Notes: a model not told the origin generated them from the letters alone. Shown: positions 15,935 through 22,578, counted from the stretch's first letter. The stretch is DNA of 24,826 nucleotides from Mageeibacillus sp. UBA5770 (GCA_002418705.1 DIEQ01000094.1:1-24826), one strand, 5' to 3'. Translations and numbers: made by a program.

Positions 15935-15946
15935 GAACAATTGTTT
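15935..15946. promoter_or_regulatory. LexA-like box 1
   Basis: GAACAATTGTTT matches the clostridial SOS pattern GAACNNNNGTTT. It lies 28 bases upstream of the small membrane protein's start, inside the predicted leader. Confidence 0.5.
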
Positions 15947-16005
15947 CAATATCAATATAATATCTTATTCGCTGTCCCATTTCTGTCTCTCATCAATGCC
16001 TAACG

Positions 16006-16017
16006 GAACAATTGTTT
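16006..16017. promoter_or_regulatory. LexA-like box 2, at the predicted transcription start
   Basis: GAACAATTGTTT occurs again, with the same 12 bases as box 1, 71 bases away. It covers the position where transcription from the minus-strand TATAAT at 16020-16025 would begin. Confidence 0.55.
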
Positions 16018-16019
16018 TT

Positions 16020-16025
16020 ATTATA
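16020..16025 (-). promoter_or_regulatory. Candidate -10 of the small membrane protein gene
   Basis: A minus-strand TATAAT sits between LexA-like boxes 2 and 3. TTCCCT is 17 bases upstream, a weak -35 that overlaps box 3. It lies about 110 bases from the coding start. Confidence 0.45.
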
Positions 16026-16045
16026 CGGCATAATCACCAAAAAGG

Positions 16046-16057
16046 GAACAAATGTTT
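16046..16057. promoter_or_regulatory. LexA-like box 3, overlapping the -35 region
   Basis: GAACAAATGTTT differs from boxes 1 and 2 by one base and keeps all eight fixed positions of GAACNNNNGTTT. It lies 40 bases from box 2. The remainder of the 15908-16216 gap holds the hairpin at 16103-16133 and no further gene. Confidence 0.5.
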
Positions 16058-16102
16058 AATATTTTCCCGAAAAATATTTTAAGACAATGCAGGCAGTAAT
16101 AA

Positions 16103-16133
16103 CGGCAGGTTCAGTTTCAATCTGAACTTGCCG
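16103..16133 (+). other. Hairpin in the leader region of the AraC-type gene
   Basis: CGGCAGGTTCAG (16103-16114) pairs with CTGAACTTGCCG (16122-16133), 12 pairs with one G-T, around a 7-base loop. No T-run follows, so it is not a classic terminator. It lies 83 bases before the AraC-type start and could be a leader structure or a protein-binding inverted repeat. Confidence 0.5.
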
Positions 16134-16216
16134 CAAGGCAACATATGTCGTATTTTGGTTGTATTGCAGAGTCGATTCGAGAGACCGTTCAAAATCCTTA
16201 AGAAGGAGGCAGGCGT

Positions 16217-16996
16217 ATGACCCAAATCCAGTATTTCCCAACTGCTGTCAAGGGCGTTGAAATTAAGCAGTGCGCTGACAGCATCCACGCTTATAAGGAC
16301 CACCTCCACCAGGAACTGTCCATCGGATATATTGAGAGAGGCTCTACCATTCTCAACATTAACGGGCAAGACTATACGGTCGGGGAAAATGAAGCGATCA
16401 TCATTAATCCTCTGGTAACACATCGCTGCCAGCCGCAGGACATAAATAACTGGCAGTTTACAATGATCTACATTCAGGAGTGTTTCCTGACCGGGCTGGA
16501 TTTCCGGACCTCCATCAGCATAAAAAAGTTAAATCCGGAAGAACGCATCCGGCTAAAAGAACTTATAACGGTATTGACGAGTGATGCACCCGTCTTCGAA
16601 AAAGAAAATATGCTTGTAAATTTCCTGATGGCATTGCTTGAAGACTCCGACGTTAACATCCTTTTTGACAGCAGGGCATCCGTGGAAGGAGTGCTCGACT
16701 ATATCCGTCAGAACTATCTTACGGAAATCTCACTTGAGATGCTTGAGCATCGTTTTCAGATCAACAAGTATCAGCTGATCCGGGAATTCAAGTCAAAATA
16801 CAACACCACTCCCAGTTCGTATCAGCTTCAACTCAAGATCAGCTACGGAAAATCCCTTCTCAGGCATGACTCCCTCCTGGCGGAGATCGCACTGGAATCC
16901 GGATTCTATGATCAGGCACACTTTTCAAAAGAATTCAAAAAGGCATACGGAATTACACCTCTCAAATATATGAAGTCATTAAGCCCCTTTGTATAA
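16217..16996 (+). CDS. AraC-family transcriptional regulator with cupin sensor domain
   Basis: This 259-residue protein has an N-terminal AraC-type cupin (residues 1-145: YKDHLHQELSIGYIERGS, NEAIIINPLVTHRCQP) that would bind a small ligand, and a C-terminal double helix-turn-helix (about 158-257: LEMLEHRFQINKYQLIREFK, then LLAEIALESGFYDQAHFSKE, then FKKAYGITPLKY). GAAGGAGGCAGGCGT precedes the ATG. The next gene on the same strand is an EamA exporter 123 bases away. The usual reading is a ligand-responsive regulator of that exporter, as in many AraC-EamA pairs. Confidence 0.93.
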   Translation: MTQIQYFPTAVKGVEIKQCADSIHAYKDHLHQELSIGYIERGSTILNINGQDYTVGENEAIIINPLVTHRCQPQDINNWQFTMIYIQECFLTGLDFRTSISIKKLNPEERIRLKELITVLTSDAPVFEKENMLVNFLMALLEDSDVNILFDSRASVEGVLDYIRQNYLTEISLEMLEHRFQINKYQLIREFKSKYNTTPSSYQLQLKISYGKSLLRHDSLLAEIALESGFYDQAHFSKEFKKAYGITPLKYMKSLSPFV

Positions 16997-17119
16997 AGAG
17001 CTTGTTAAGACTTTCACAATGTCAATTTCTTACAATTAATATATTGGCGTATATGCCAAAATACCACACGGGAGCGGAGCGAATATATTTCTCATCCGAT
17101 CCCGCGGAGGTATATCTGA

Positions 17120-17992
17120 ATGAAACAGATGAAGTTGATCCTTGTCATGATCATATGGGGCAGCGTAGGCCTGTTCTCAAAATCAATTCCCCTTACACCT
17201 GTGATGCTTGCTTTTTGCAGGGCCCTCATCTCCCTTCCTGTTTTGTTTTTCTACACGGGACATATCGTGGAAAAACACACGCACGCTGAAACTGTACCGT
17301 TTCTTATCAGCGGGGCACTCATCGGACTTGCATGGTGTGCGCTCTTTCAGTCATTCGCGTATTCGGGGATCGCGGTTGGAATCCTGACATATAATATGTG
17401 CCCGGTCTATGTAATGCTTCTGGCTCCCAGACTCCTGAATGAAAAATTGCAGAAAATTCATATTGTACAGGTTAGCACAGCGATAATGGGCTTAGTGATG
17501 ATTGTTGCAGGTTCGTTGAATAAAGGGGCGATTGCACTGGGGGGAATCGGGTTCGGCATCCTATCCGGATTACTATATGCGATTATCGTCATCATGAACC
17601 GCCGGAATCAGAAATCGACGGTCTCGCTCGGGCGCGCGACCCGGCTTCAAATGACGGGCGCGTGCCTGGTACTTCTCCCGATTGTGCTGTTTCAAGATCC
17701 TGTACAGCAGATTTCGGGACTCGATGCCAGACAAGTTGTGCTGCTGTTGATGCTGGGAATTATTCACACAGGCATCGCCTATCTGATCTATTTTTCAACG
17801 TATGTCAGCCTGTCGGCGATTAAAGTCGCATTAATCAGCTATCTGGAACCGGTATTTGGAATCCTGTTCGGGTGGCTTATCCTCGCTGAAAAAATGGATT
17901 TATGGAAAGCAGCAGGCGGTGTGCTGATTCTCGGCGCCATGATAGCGGGTGAAGTCTTTAAAAAATCAAATCGTTTTTCTTTTATGCTATAA
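17120..17992 (+). CDS. EamA/DMT-family transporter
   Basis: This 290-residue membrane protein has ten predicted helices in two EamA repeats. Repeat 1 runs from LILVMIIWGSVGLFSK (residues 5-20) to about 140. Repeat 2 starts near GGIGFGILSGLLYAIIVIMN and ends with the conserved SYLEPVFGILFGWLILAEKM. Proteins of this family export amino acids, nucleobases or other metabolites. GCGGAGG lies 9 bases upstream of the ATG. The stop codon overlaps the -10 of the next transcription unit. The substrate is unknown; the AraC-type gene upstream is the probable regulator. Confidence 0.92.
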   Translation: MKQMKLILVMIIWGSVGLFSKSIPLTPVMLAFCRALISLPVLFFYTGHIVEKHTHAETVPFLISGALIGLAWCALFQSFAYSGIAVGILTYNMCPVYVMLLAPRLLNEKLQKIHIVQVSTAIMGLVMIVAGSLNKGAIALGGIGFGILSGLLYAIIVIMNRRNQKSTVSLGRATRLQMTGACLVLLPIVLFQDPVQQISGLDARQVVLLLMLGIIHTGIAYLIYFSTYVSLSAIKVALISYLEPVFGILFGWLILAEKMDLWKAAGGVLILGAMIAGEVFKKSNRFSFML

Positions 17993-18099
17993 TTTAGTTA
18001 TACAGACGACTTCATCGGAGAGTCGGTATATACTGCCTCCGACCGCCCTGACGGATGTGAGCATTCGCGGACTTTACGGCCGCACAAGGAGGAGTCACC
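17985..18099 (+). promoter_or_regulatory. Extended -10 promoter and leader of the kinase-like/phosphoribosyltransferase-like pair
   Basis: TG-C-TATAAT (17985-17993) is an extended -10 overlapping the EamA stop. No consensus -35 was found. The roughly 100-base leader contains a possible hairpin, TCGGAG (18015-18020) with CTCCGA (18037-18042), extended inside by AGT/ACT. ACAAGGAGGAG lies 5 bases before the TTG start. Confidence 0.5.
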
Positions 18100-19035
18100 T
18101 TGGCTATTCTTACAATTTCCAGGCAAATGGGAAGTCTCGGCGATGAGATTGCCGAGGCTCTGGCTAGAAAACTCTGTTGGGAGCAAATCAATCGAAGTCA
18201 GCTGATCACCCGCTTTTTCGCCAATGTTACTGATACGCGCGAGCAGCATCTGCTCAACGAAAGCGCCAAATTCTATCTGACACAATCCCGGGCGGGCGGG
18301 ACCTATCTTGATGTACTGGAAAGGTCCCTTTTTGAGTTGGCGCAAAAGCAATCAGCCGTTCTCGTCGGATTTGGATCCCAGATTATTTTTGAAGATGCAA
18401 AAGACGCACTTCATGTCCGCATCATCGCTCCCGAAAATGTACGCGTCACTCGAATCCGCAGGCAGTTCCATGTATCGGAATCGGAAGCTCTGCAGGTGCT
18501 CGATACAGCTGACAAAAAGCACAAAAGATTCGTCTCGACGGTATACGGCGTCGATCTGGCAGATACTTCCCTCTACAACATGACTCTCAATACGGCCGCC
18601 CTCTCTGTCGATGAATGTGTTGCCGCCATTCTCGCCATGCAGTGCGAGCACGAAGAACGGCTGAAGATCGAAAGGGAGAGCGAACACTGTGAGTCAATCG
18701 ATCATCAGACAGACCTGCCGGTTTTCAAGAATCCTTCAGAAGCAGAGTTCGCCAAGATCCTGGATATGTACCAGATTGACTGGAAATACGAACCCAAGAC
18801 ATTCCCGGTGGAATGGGATGCTGAAGGCAATGTGACGCTCGCGTTCAGTCCTGATTTCTATCTGACAAAATTCGACACATATCTCGAGCTGACGACAATG
18901 AACCAAAAATACGTAACTGAAAAAAACAAGAAGATGAAAAAAGTGCGGGAACTTTATCCCGGCACCAACGTGAAAATCGTATACAAAAAAGATTTCTATT
19001 CGCTGATTGAGCGGTTTAAGATGAACAGTGACTGA
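18100..19035 (+). CDS. Cytidylate kinase-like protein with C-terminal PD-(D/E)XK-like domain
   Basis: This 311-residue protein starts at TTG, 7 bases after AAGGAGG. Residues 1-190 match the cytidylate kinase-like family (Cytidylate_kin2): LTISRQMGSLGDEIAEALA, where family members usually have GSGGREIA, then the VLVGFGSQIIF and LHVRIIAPENVRVTRI segments. No Walker Lys is present at the usual place. After a charged linker (190-208), residues 211-307 form a second domain: NPSEAEFAKILD, then FSPDFYLTKFDTYLELTTM, then KNKKMKKV and VKIVYKKDF. The order Glu216, Pro-Asp252, Glu263-Leu-Thr, Lys275/277 resembles the PD-(D/E)XK nuclease core, with Thr where Lys normally follows Glu. The gene is 14 bases from the phosphoribosyltransferase-like gene. 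The kinase fold is fairly sure; substrate and nuclease activity are open. Confidence 0.8.
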   Translation: MAILTISRQMGSLGDEIAEALARKLCWEQINRSQLITRFFANVTDTREQHLLNESAKFYLTQSRAGGTYLDVLERSLFELAQKQSAVLVGFGSQIIFEDAKDALHVRIIAPENVRVTRIRRQFHVSESEALQVLDTADKKHKRFVSTVYGVDLADTSLYNMTLNTAALSVDECVAAILAMQCEHEERLKIERESEHCESIDHQTDLPVFKNPSEAEFAKILDMYQIDWKYEPKTFPVEWDAEGNVTLAFSPDFYLTKFDTYLELTTMNQKYVTEKNKKMKKVRELYPGTNVKIVYKKDFYSLIERFKMNSD

Positions 19036-19049
19036 CAGGAGGCGTATCT

Positions 19050-19580
19050 ATGGCTGAACTGAAAATTCGCAGAATTATATACACAGCGAAGGAATTGAGC
19101 GATAAAGCCGCCCAGATGGGGCGGCAGATCAGTGCTGATTATGCCGGTAAAGAACTGGTTGTGGTTGGAGTCCTGAAGGGATCCCTGTATTTTTTTGCCG
19201 ACCTTACCCGTGCCATCGACGGTCCTGTCGGGATTGATGTGATCGCAATCGGCACCATACCCAACGCAACCACCCAGACCGGAATCGTCCGCATCACCAA
19301 GGATCTCGATATCGACATCACCGGCAAGCATGTCCTGCTTATTGAGGATATTATCCGTACCGGACTGACAACAGCATACCTTGTCAAAAATCTGGAAGCC
19401 CGCAAACCGGCTGACGTCAAAGTCTGCTCCCTTCTTGTAAATCCCGACCAGCAGCTGATCAATGTGCCGATTGCTTATTTCGGATATGAGATTACAGACA
19501 CCTGGCTGGTCGGCTATGGCATGGACGTCCATGAACAGGGCCGCAGCCTGCCTTATATTGCCGAACTTGAGAGGAAATGA
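19050..19580 (+). CDS. Hypoxanthine phosphoribosyltransferase homologue with altered base site
   Basis: This 176-residue type I phosphoribosyltransferase aligns along its length with Hpt: VVVGVLKGSLYFFADL (about 37-52), TGIVRITKDLDIDITGKHVL, the PRPP loop LLIEDIIRTGLTT (96-108), and VGYGMDVHEQGRSLPYI. The metal- and phosphate-contacting Glu99, Asp100, Thr104, Asp159 and Arg165 are kept. The Asp of the usual EDIIDTG, which contacts purine N7, is Arg103, and the Lys of LLxK, which contacts the purine 6-oxo group, is Asn131. The SSYG flexible loop is also changed (IGTIPNATT). It may act on another base or no longer be an enzyme. GACAGGAGG precedes the ATG; it is cotranscribed with the kinase-like gene. 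Confidence 0.85.
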   Translation: MAELKIRRIIYTAKELSDKAAQMGRQISADYAGKELVVVGVLKGSLYFFADLTRAIDGPVGIDVIAIGTIPNATTQTGIVRITKDLDIDITGKHVLLIEDIIRTGLTTAYLVKNLEARKPADVKVCSLLVNPDQQLINVPIAYFGYEITDTWLVGYGMDVHEQGRSLPYIAELERK

Positions 19581-19632
19581 AATTAATTCCTGCTAAATAA
19601 ATTTAATTCCGCACACAAAAGAAAAGACCGCC

Positions 19633-19659
19633 GCCGGATGATCTTTACGATCATCCGGC
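19633..19659 (+). terminator. Strong hairpin after the phosphoribosyltransferase-like gene
   Basis: GCCGGATGATC (19633-19643) pairs perfectly with GATCATCCGGC (19649-19659) around TTTAC. What follows is CTCTTCTTCTT, a broken U-tract, so termination may be partial. On the minus strand GGTCTTTTCTTTT follows, which could end transcription coming from the right. Confidence 0.6.
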
Positions 19660-19683
19660 AACAGCCTCTTCTTCTTGCATGCA

Positions 19684-19975
19684 AGTGGTTAGGGTTCGTG
19701 TAAGGTATTGTAAATTTAGACCAGACAAGTAGGTAGGGTTGGACTAGATCCGGGTAGGTTAGAACAAGGTAGGTAATGATTTGGACTAGATCCAGGTTCG
19801 GGTTGTCTTGACTAGGTCATGTAAGATAGGATTAAGGACTGGACCAGACAGATAAGTAGATAGGGTTGGGTCCTGACCAGATAGGTAGGGTTTGAACCGG
19901 GTACTTTTCGGATAGGGTTGGACTGTGTCGAGTCGGCTCGGTTCGGGTTGGTTCGGGTTGGGTCGGGTTCTTGAT
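19684..19975 (+). repeat. G/T-rich block of degenerate repeats
   Basis: The plus strand here is rich in G and T and poor in C. TTGGACTAGATCC occurs at 19739-19751 and 19781-19793. GACCAGA followed by variants of (A)AGTAGGTAGGGTTGG starts at 19719, 19842 and 19875, and GATAGGGTTGGACT occurs at 19911-19924. GGGTT occurs many times. Spacing is irregular, so it is neither a CRISPR array nor a simple tandem repeat. No open frame here looks like a protein. Confidence 0.7.
19945..19967 (+). other. G-quadruplex motif
   Basis: Four GGG runs at 19945-19947, 19955-19957, 19960-19962 and 19965-19967 have loops of 7, 2 and 2 bases, meeting the G3N1-7 pattern. Folding in DNA or in a plus-strand RNA is plausible but untested. 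Confidence 0.65.
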
Positions 19976-20449
19976 CAGACCGGTCTCTCTGGAACCAGGA
20001 TATAAAAGGGCTCCAGCGAACCTTTTCGAACTTCAATCACTTTCAGTTGCCCTTTGTCTTGCGTTTTTTTAGTCTTGCGTTTGAACCTGTTCTCTGTCCG
20101 GAGCTACTCGGTCTCAACTTTCGTTAAGCCTTTCTTCCTTTAGTTCTTGATTCATTTTCTTAACTTGCGACTTGTTCTCACTTTCGTGGTTCGTCAATCG
20201 CTATTCGCTTTCCTACATCACAGATGAGGCGGCACTCTTACTTGGGATCGATTTCTATAGTATTCCCTGGAGCTTGATTTGATTATAGCACATAGGCTGG
20301 CGGTGTCAAGGGGTTTTGCACATATTTATAAAAATATTTTGGAATTTTTTGTGCAATATCACTGATTATGGGACTACACCATGTGATCAACGTAATCCAT
20401 TGCAGAATTAACTGCCCCACATCGGCCGGCAGCGGCCGAGTCAAGCCGT
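19976..20449. other. Gene-free C/T-rich stretch with short inverted repeats
   Basis: From about 20015 to 20280 the plus strand becomes rich in C and T and poor in G, the mirror of the preceding block. GTCTTGCGTTT occurs twice (around 20057 and 20073). A TATAAAAGGG lies at the switch point (about 20001-20010), flanked by CTGGA/TCCAG arms. TTGCACA (20316-20322) and TGTGCAA (20350-20356) flank an A/T-rich core. TCGGCCG-GCAG-CGGCCGA (20422-20439) is a perfect hairpin without a U-tract, just after the AEC gene on the minus strand. I see no coding region, tRNA or rRNA. Confidence 0.5.
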
Positions 20450-21391
20450 CTACAGGATGGTTACAAGAATTACAAACGCTGCCAGGGAGAAAAGTACGTG
20501 AAGGGAAATGGTGTCAAGGATTACCGGCTTCTGTTTTTCGGCTGAATCGCCCATGTAGATCGGAATCACAAAGGGCGGCGGCAGCAGGAACATCGTATAC
20601 ACGGCCAACTGAAAGCTCTTGTCCAGATGGAGTGCTTTATCGATCAGGAATGTGTTCAGCAGAAATGCAAGTCCCAGGAGGATACCCATACGCAGCAGTA
20701 CCGTGAGCAAGGGCTTTTTCAGGTTTTTTGCTTCCATGTGCAGTTCATAACCGATAACAATGCAGATCAGCGGCTGTGTCATACTGCCGAGAAGATTCAG
20801 CGCATCGGTAAATGCTCCGGTTATCGGATAGGCCGATGCGACGGCAAAAAGGCCTGTGCTCCCGACAAGGATACCCAATACGATGGATAGAATAATCGGT
20901 GACAGGATGAAGCCCGTAACGAGCTTTTTTATAGAGGCCTTCGCCCCGCCCTGCTTCTGCAGAAAAGCAACCAGGACAAAAAATACGAATATGACCTGAC
21001 CGATGTCAATAATGGCGAATTTGTATGTATTTTCGACTCCGAAAAACGATGCAAACAGAGCATAGCCCATCATACCGGCTTCAAAACCGGCAAACAGAGC
21101 CGGATAGAACTTGTTGTCGGGATGAATCAGTTTGCCCAGGACGATACCGATAAAAAGCATAAGTACACAGACAGCAAAAACACTTACAAAAATCCAAAGG
21201 TAATTGCTCTGCAGCGTCGTTCCCGCAAATGTCAGGAACAGAGTTGACGGCAGTGCGATATTGACGACAATCTTCTTAAGGTCGTCCACCGTATTCTTTT
21301 TAATCAGCTGCGTTCGACGCAGGAAAATACCGAGAAGGATAAGCAGGATAACAGGCAGTGCTTTTATAATGACTTCATAAATTTGTGTCAT
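20450..21391 (-). CDS. AEC-family (auxin efflux carrier/malate permease-like) transporter
   Basis: This 313-residue protein has about ten membrane helices in the two-bundle AEC layout. Segments include IIKALPVILLILLGIFLRR at the N-terminus, the conserved VVNIALPSTLFLTF, AGFEAGMMGYALF and the second-bundle LLPPPFVIPIYMG. AEC proteins are secondary carriers, mostly of organic acids such as malate in bacteria. GGAGGAG lies 5 bases before the ATG. It follows the TPR-like gene on the same strand after 75 bases and may share its transcript. The substrate is unknown. Confidence 0.92.
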   Translation of the reverse strand: MTQIYEVIIKALPVILLILLGIFLRRTQLIKKNTVDDLKKIVVNIALPSTLFLTFAGTTLQSNYLWIFVSVFAVCVLMLFIGIVLGKLIHPDNKFYPALFAGFEAGMMGYALFASFFGVENTYKFAIIDIGQVIFVFFVLVAFLQKQGGAKASIKKLVTGFILSPIILSIVLGILVGSTGLFAVASAYPITGAFTDALNLLGSMTQPLICIVIGYELHMEAKNLKKPLLTVLLRMGILLGLAFLLNTFLIDKALHLDKSFQLAVYTMFLLPPPFVIPIYMGDSAEKQKPVILDTISLHVLFSLAAFVILVTIL

Positions 21392-21466
21392 AGGGTCTCC
21401 TCCAAGACGCAGGGCAGAAATCGCGCAACTTAATAAACACCCTGGCGGCTGACGTAAAGAACGGCA

Positions 21467-22504
21467 TTATTCGTCTGTTTGAAGATATGCATGTATTTCA
21501 GCAACTGTATTCTTAAGTTCATTCCTTGCATTCGAATCGTCAGTCATGGGGATCATTTTTTCCAGATAAAATATGGTCTTCTCCCAATCACCCGTCATGT
21601 CCGTGCAGAAAGCCAGCAATTCGAGTATATGTATGTCTTCCTGGCCTTTTTCGAGATACTTTTCGATGATTCCGCGGGCTTTGTCAAATGCCGAAAGATG
21701 ATAAAGGCAGAAAGCGGTGACATACAGATTCTGAGAAGTCTCTTTAATTTTACGCGCTGCATTGAACCAGGTTAGGGCCTGGAGGCAGTCAACACTTTCA
21801 AAACACTTCAGTCCTTTTTGAAAAAGCACTTCATGTGTTCCGGAGTACGGTTCTGTCGGCAGGGCATTGATCATGGCATCGGTCAGGACAAAGTTCTCCC
21901 GGGGGCCGGCATACGCATCGATGTACTTCAGGACTTCAGGAATAAGTTCACTCTGCCCGTATGCGGAATCTGCAAACCAGACATCCGAGCGACCGAATCC
22001 CTTGCCTTTACCGGCTTTGGCTGCCCGTTCAATCTTGAAAGTACGCTTGCTTTCAGGCAAAAGAAAACAGTCGGCGGAATTGGCTTCAAAGAAGTAATCG
22101 AGTTCATAATCAGGGTTTGTGAAGGACGGCTGATACTGTTCTTCCCTGAACAGCACAGCATTCTTGTACCAGCCGATGATTCTTGCTGTGTTCTTATCTT
22201 TAAATGAGCACCACACAACTAGAAAACCTTCGATGGCAATGTCCGGGTCGAGGTGTTCCGAAGGGCTGTGTGCTGCCTCAGGGACTGTCCCCTGCCTGAT
22301 CTCTTCTTCAAGACGTGTCGGAAGAACGAGATCTCCTTCATTTTTAACATAGCCGTAACACTTGCCATTGTATTCACTGAAATTGAAAATATCGCTGCCG
22401 GCATTTTGTTCCGTTACATATGAGCCGCCGTATTTTGGTTTGTCACTGTCCGTAATTCCCTGGTATTTTTTCATCCAGGAGATGTTGCAGAACACAATTT
22501 TCAT
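21467..22504 (-). CDS. Conserved N-terminal domain fused to TPR-like repeats, function unknown
   Basis: This protein has 345 residues. Residues 1-215 form a conserved module of the type starting MKIVFCNISWMKKYQG, with SDIFNFSEYNGKCYGYV, EGFLVVWCSF, ARIIGWYKNAVLFREEQ, DCFLLPESKRTFKIERAAK and FGRSDVWFADS. The alternating strands and conserved Trp, Tyr and Gly suggest a PUA/EVE-like barrel, a fold that reads modified bases in other families; I infer this and cannot prove it. Residues 240-340 are helical TPR-like repeats (EVLFQKGLKCFESVDCLQAL, YVTAFCLYHLSAFDKARGII, and LELLAFCTDMTGDWEKTIFY). ATG 22504 has AGAGG 7 bases upstream; the open frame extends 46 codons further without a site. It is divergent from the zinc-ribbon gene. 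Confidence 0.75.
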   Translation of the reverse strand: MKIVFCNISWMKKYQGITDSDKPKYGGSYVTEQNAGSDIFNFSEYNGKCYGYVKNEGDLVLPTRLEEEIRQGTVPEAAHSPSEHLDPDIAIEGFLVVWCSFKDKNTARIIGWYKNAVLFREEQYQPSFTNPDYELDYFFEANSADCFLLPESKRTFKIERAAKAGKGKGFGRSDVWFADSAYGQSELIPEVLKYIDAYAGPRENFVLTDAMINALPTEPYSGTHEVLFQKGLKCFESVDCLQALTWFNAARKIKETSQNLYVTAFCLYHLSAFDKARGIIEKYLEKGQEDIHILELLAFCTDMTGDWEKTIFYLEKMIPMTDDSNARNELKNTVAEIHAYLQTDE

Positions 22505-22572
22505 AGGAGTACCTCTTCTCATTCGTTCTGTAATACTACTATTTACTATAGCATCTTTTATATGCATGCGCT

Positions 22573-22578
22573 TATAAT
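22573..22578 (+). promoter_or_regulatory. Candidate -10 for the zinc-ribbon gene in a divergent intergenic region
   Basis: TATAAT lies 34 bases before ATG 22612, with no clear -35. On the minus strand TATAGT at 22545-22550 could serve the divergent TPR-like gene. The two starts are only 107 bases apart, so shared regulation is possible. Confidence 0.4.

Noticed and set aside
19684..19975. CRISPR array or telomere-type tandem repeat
   Set aside because: The units are degenerate and unequally spaced, there are no uniform spacers and no cas genes nearby. The GGGTT units are not a regular telomeric series.
19812..20036. A 74-codon minus-strand open frame with NPxR-like periodicity
   Set aside because: It is a by-product of the CCAACCC-type repeats on that strand. 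It has no ribosome binding site of note, and its composition follows the repeat, not a protein.
19976..20290. Plant or retroviral LTR-like sequence, because of GGGTTCGGGTT and TATAAAAGGG
   Set aside because: Resemblance is only compositional. No reverse transcriptase, primer-binding site or paired LTR exists, and both flanks are bacterial. Kept only as a contamination check in the findings.
20422..20439. Terminator for the AEC gene
   Set aside because: The 7-pair hairpin is perfect, but no U-tract follows it on the minus strand, so it was described only as a hairpin.
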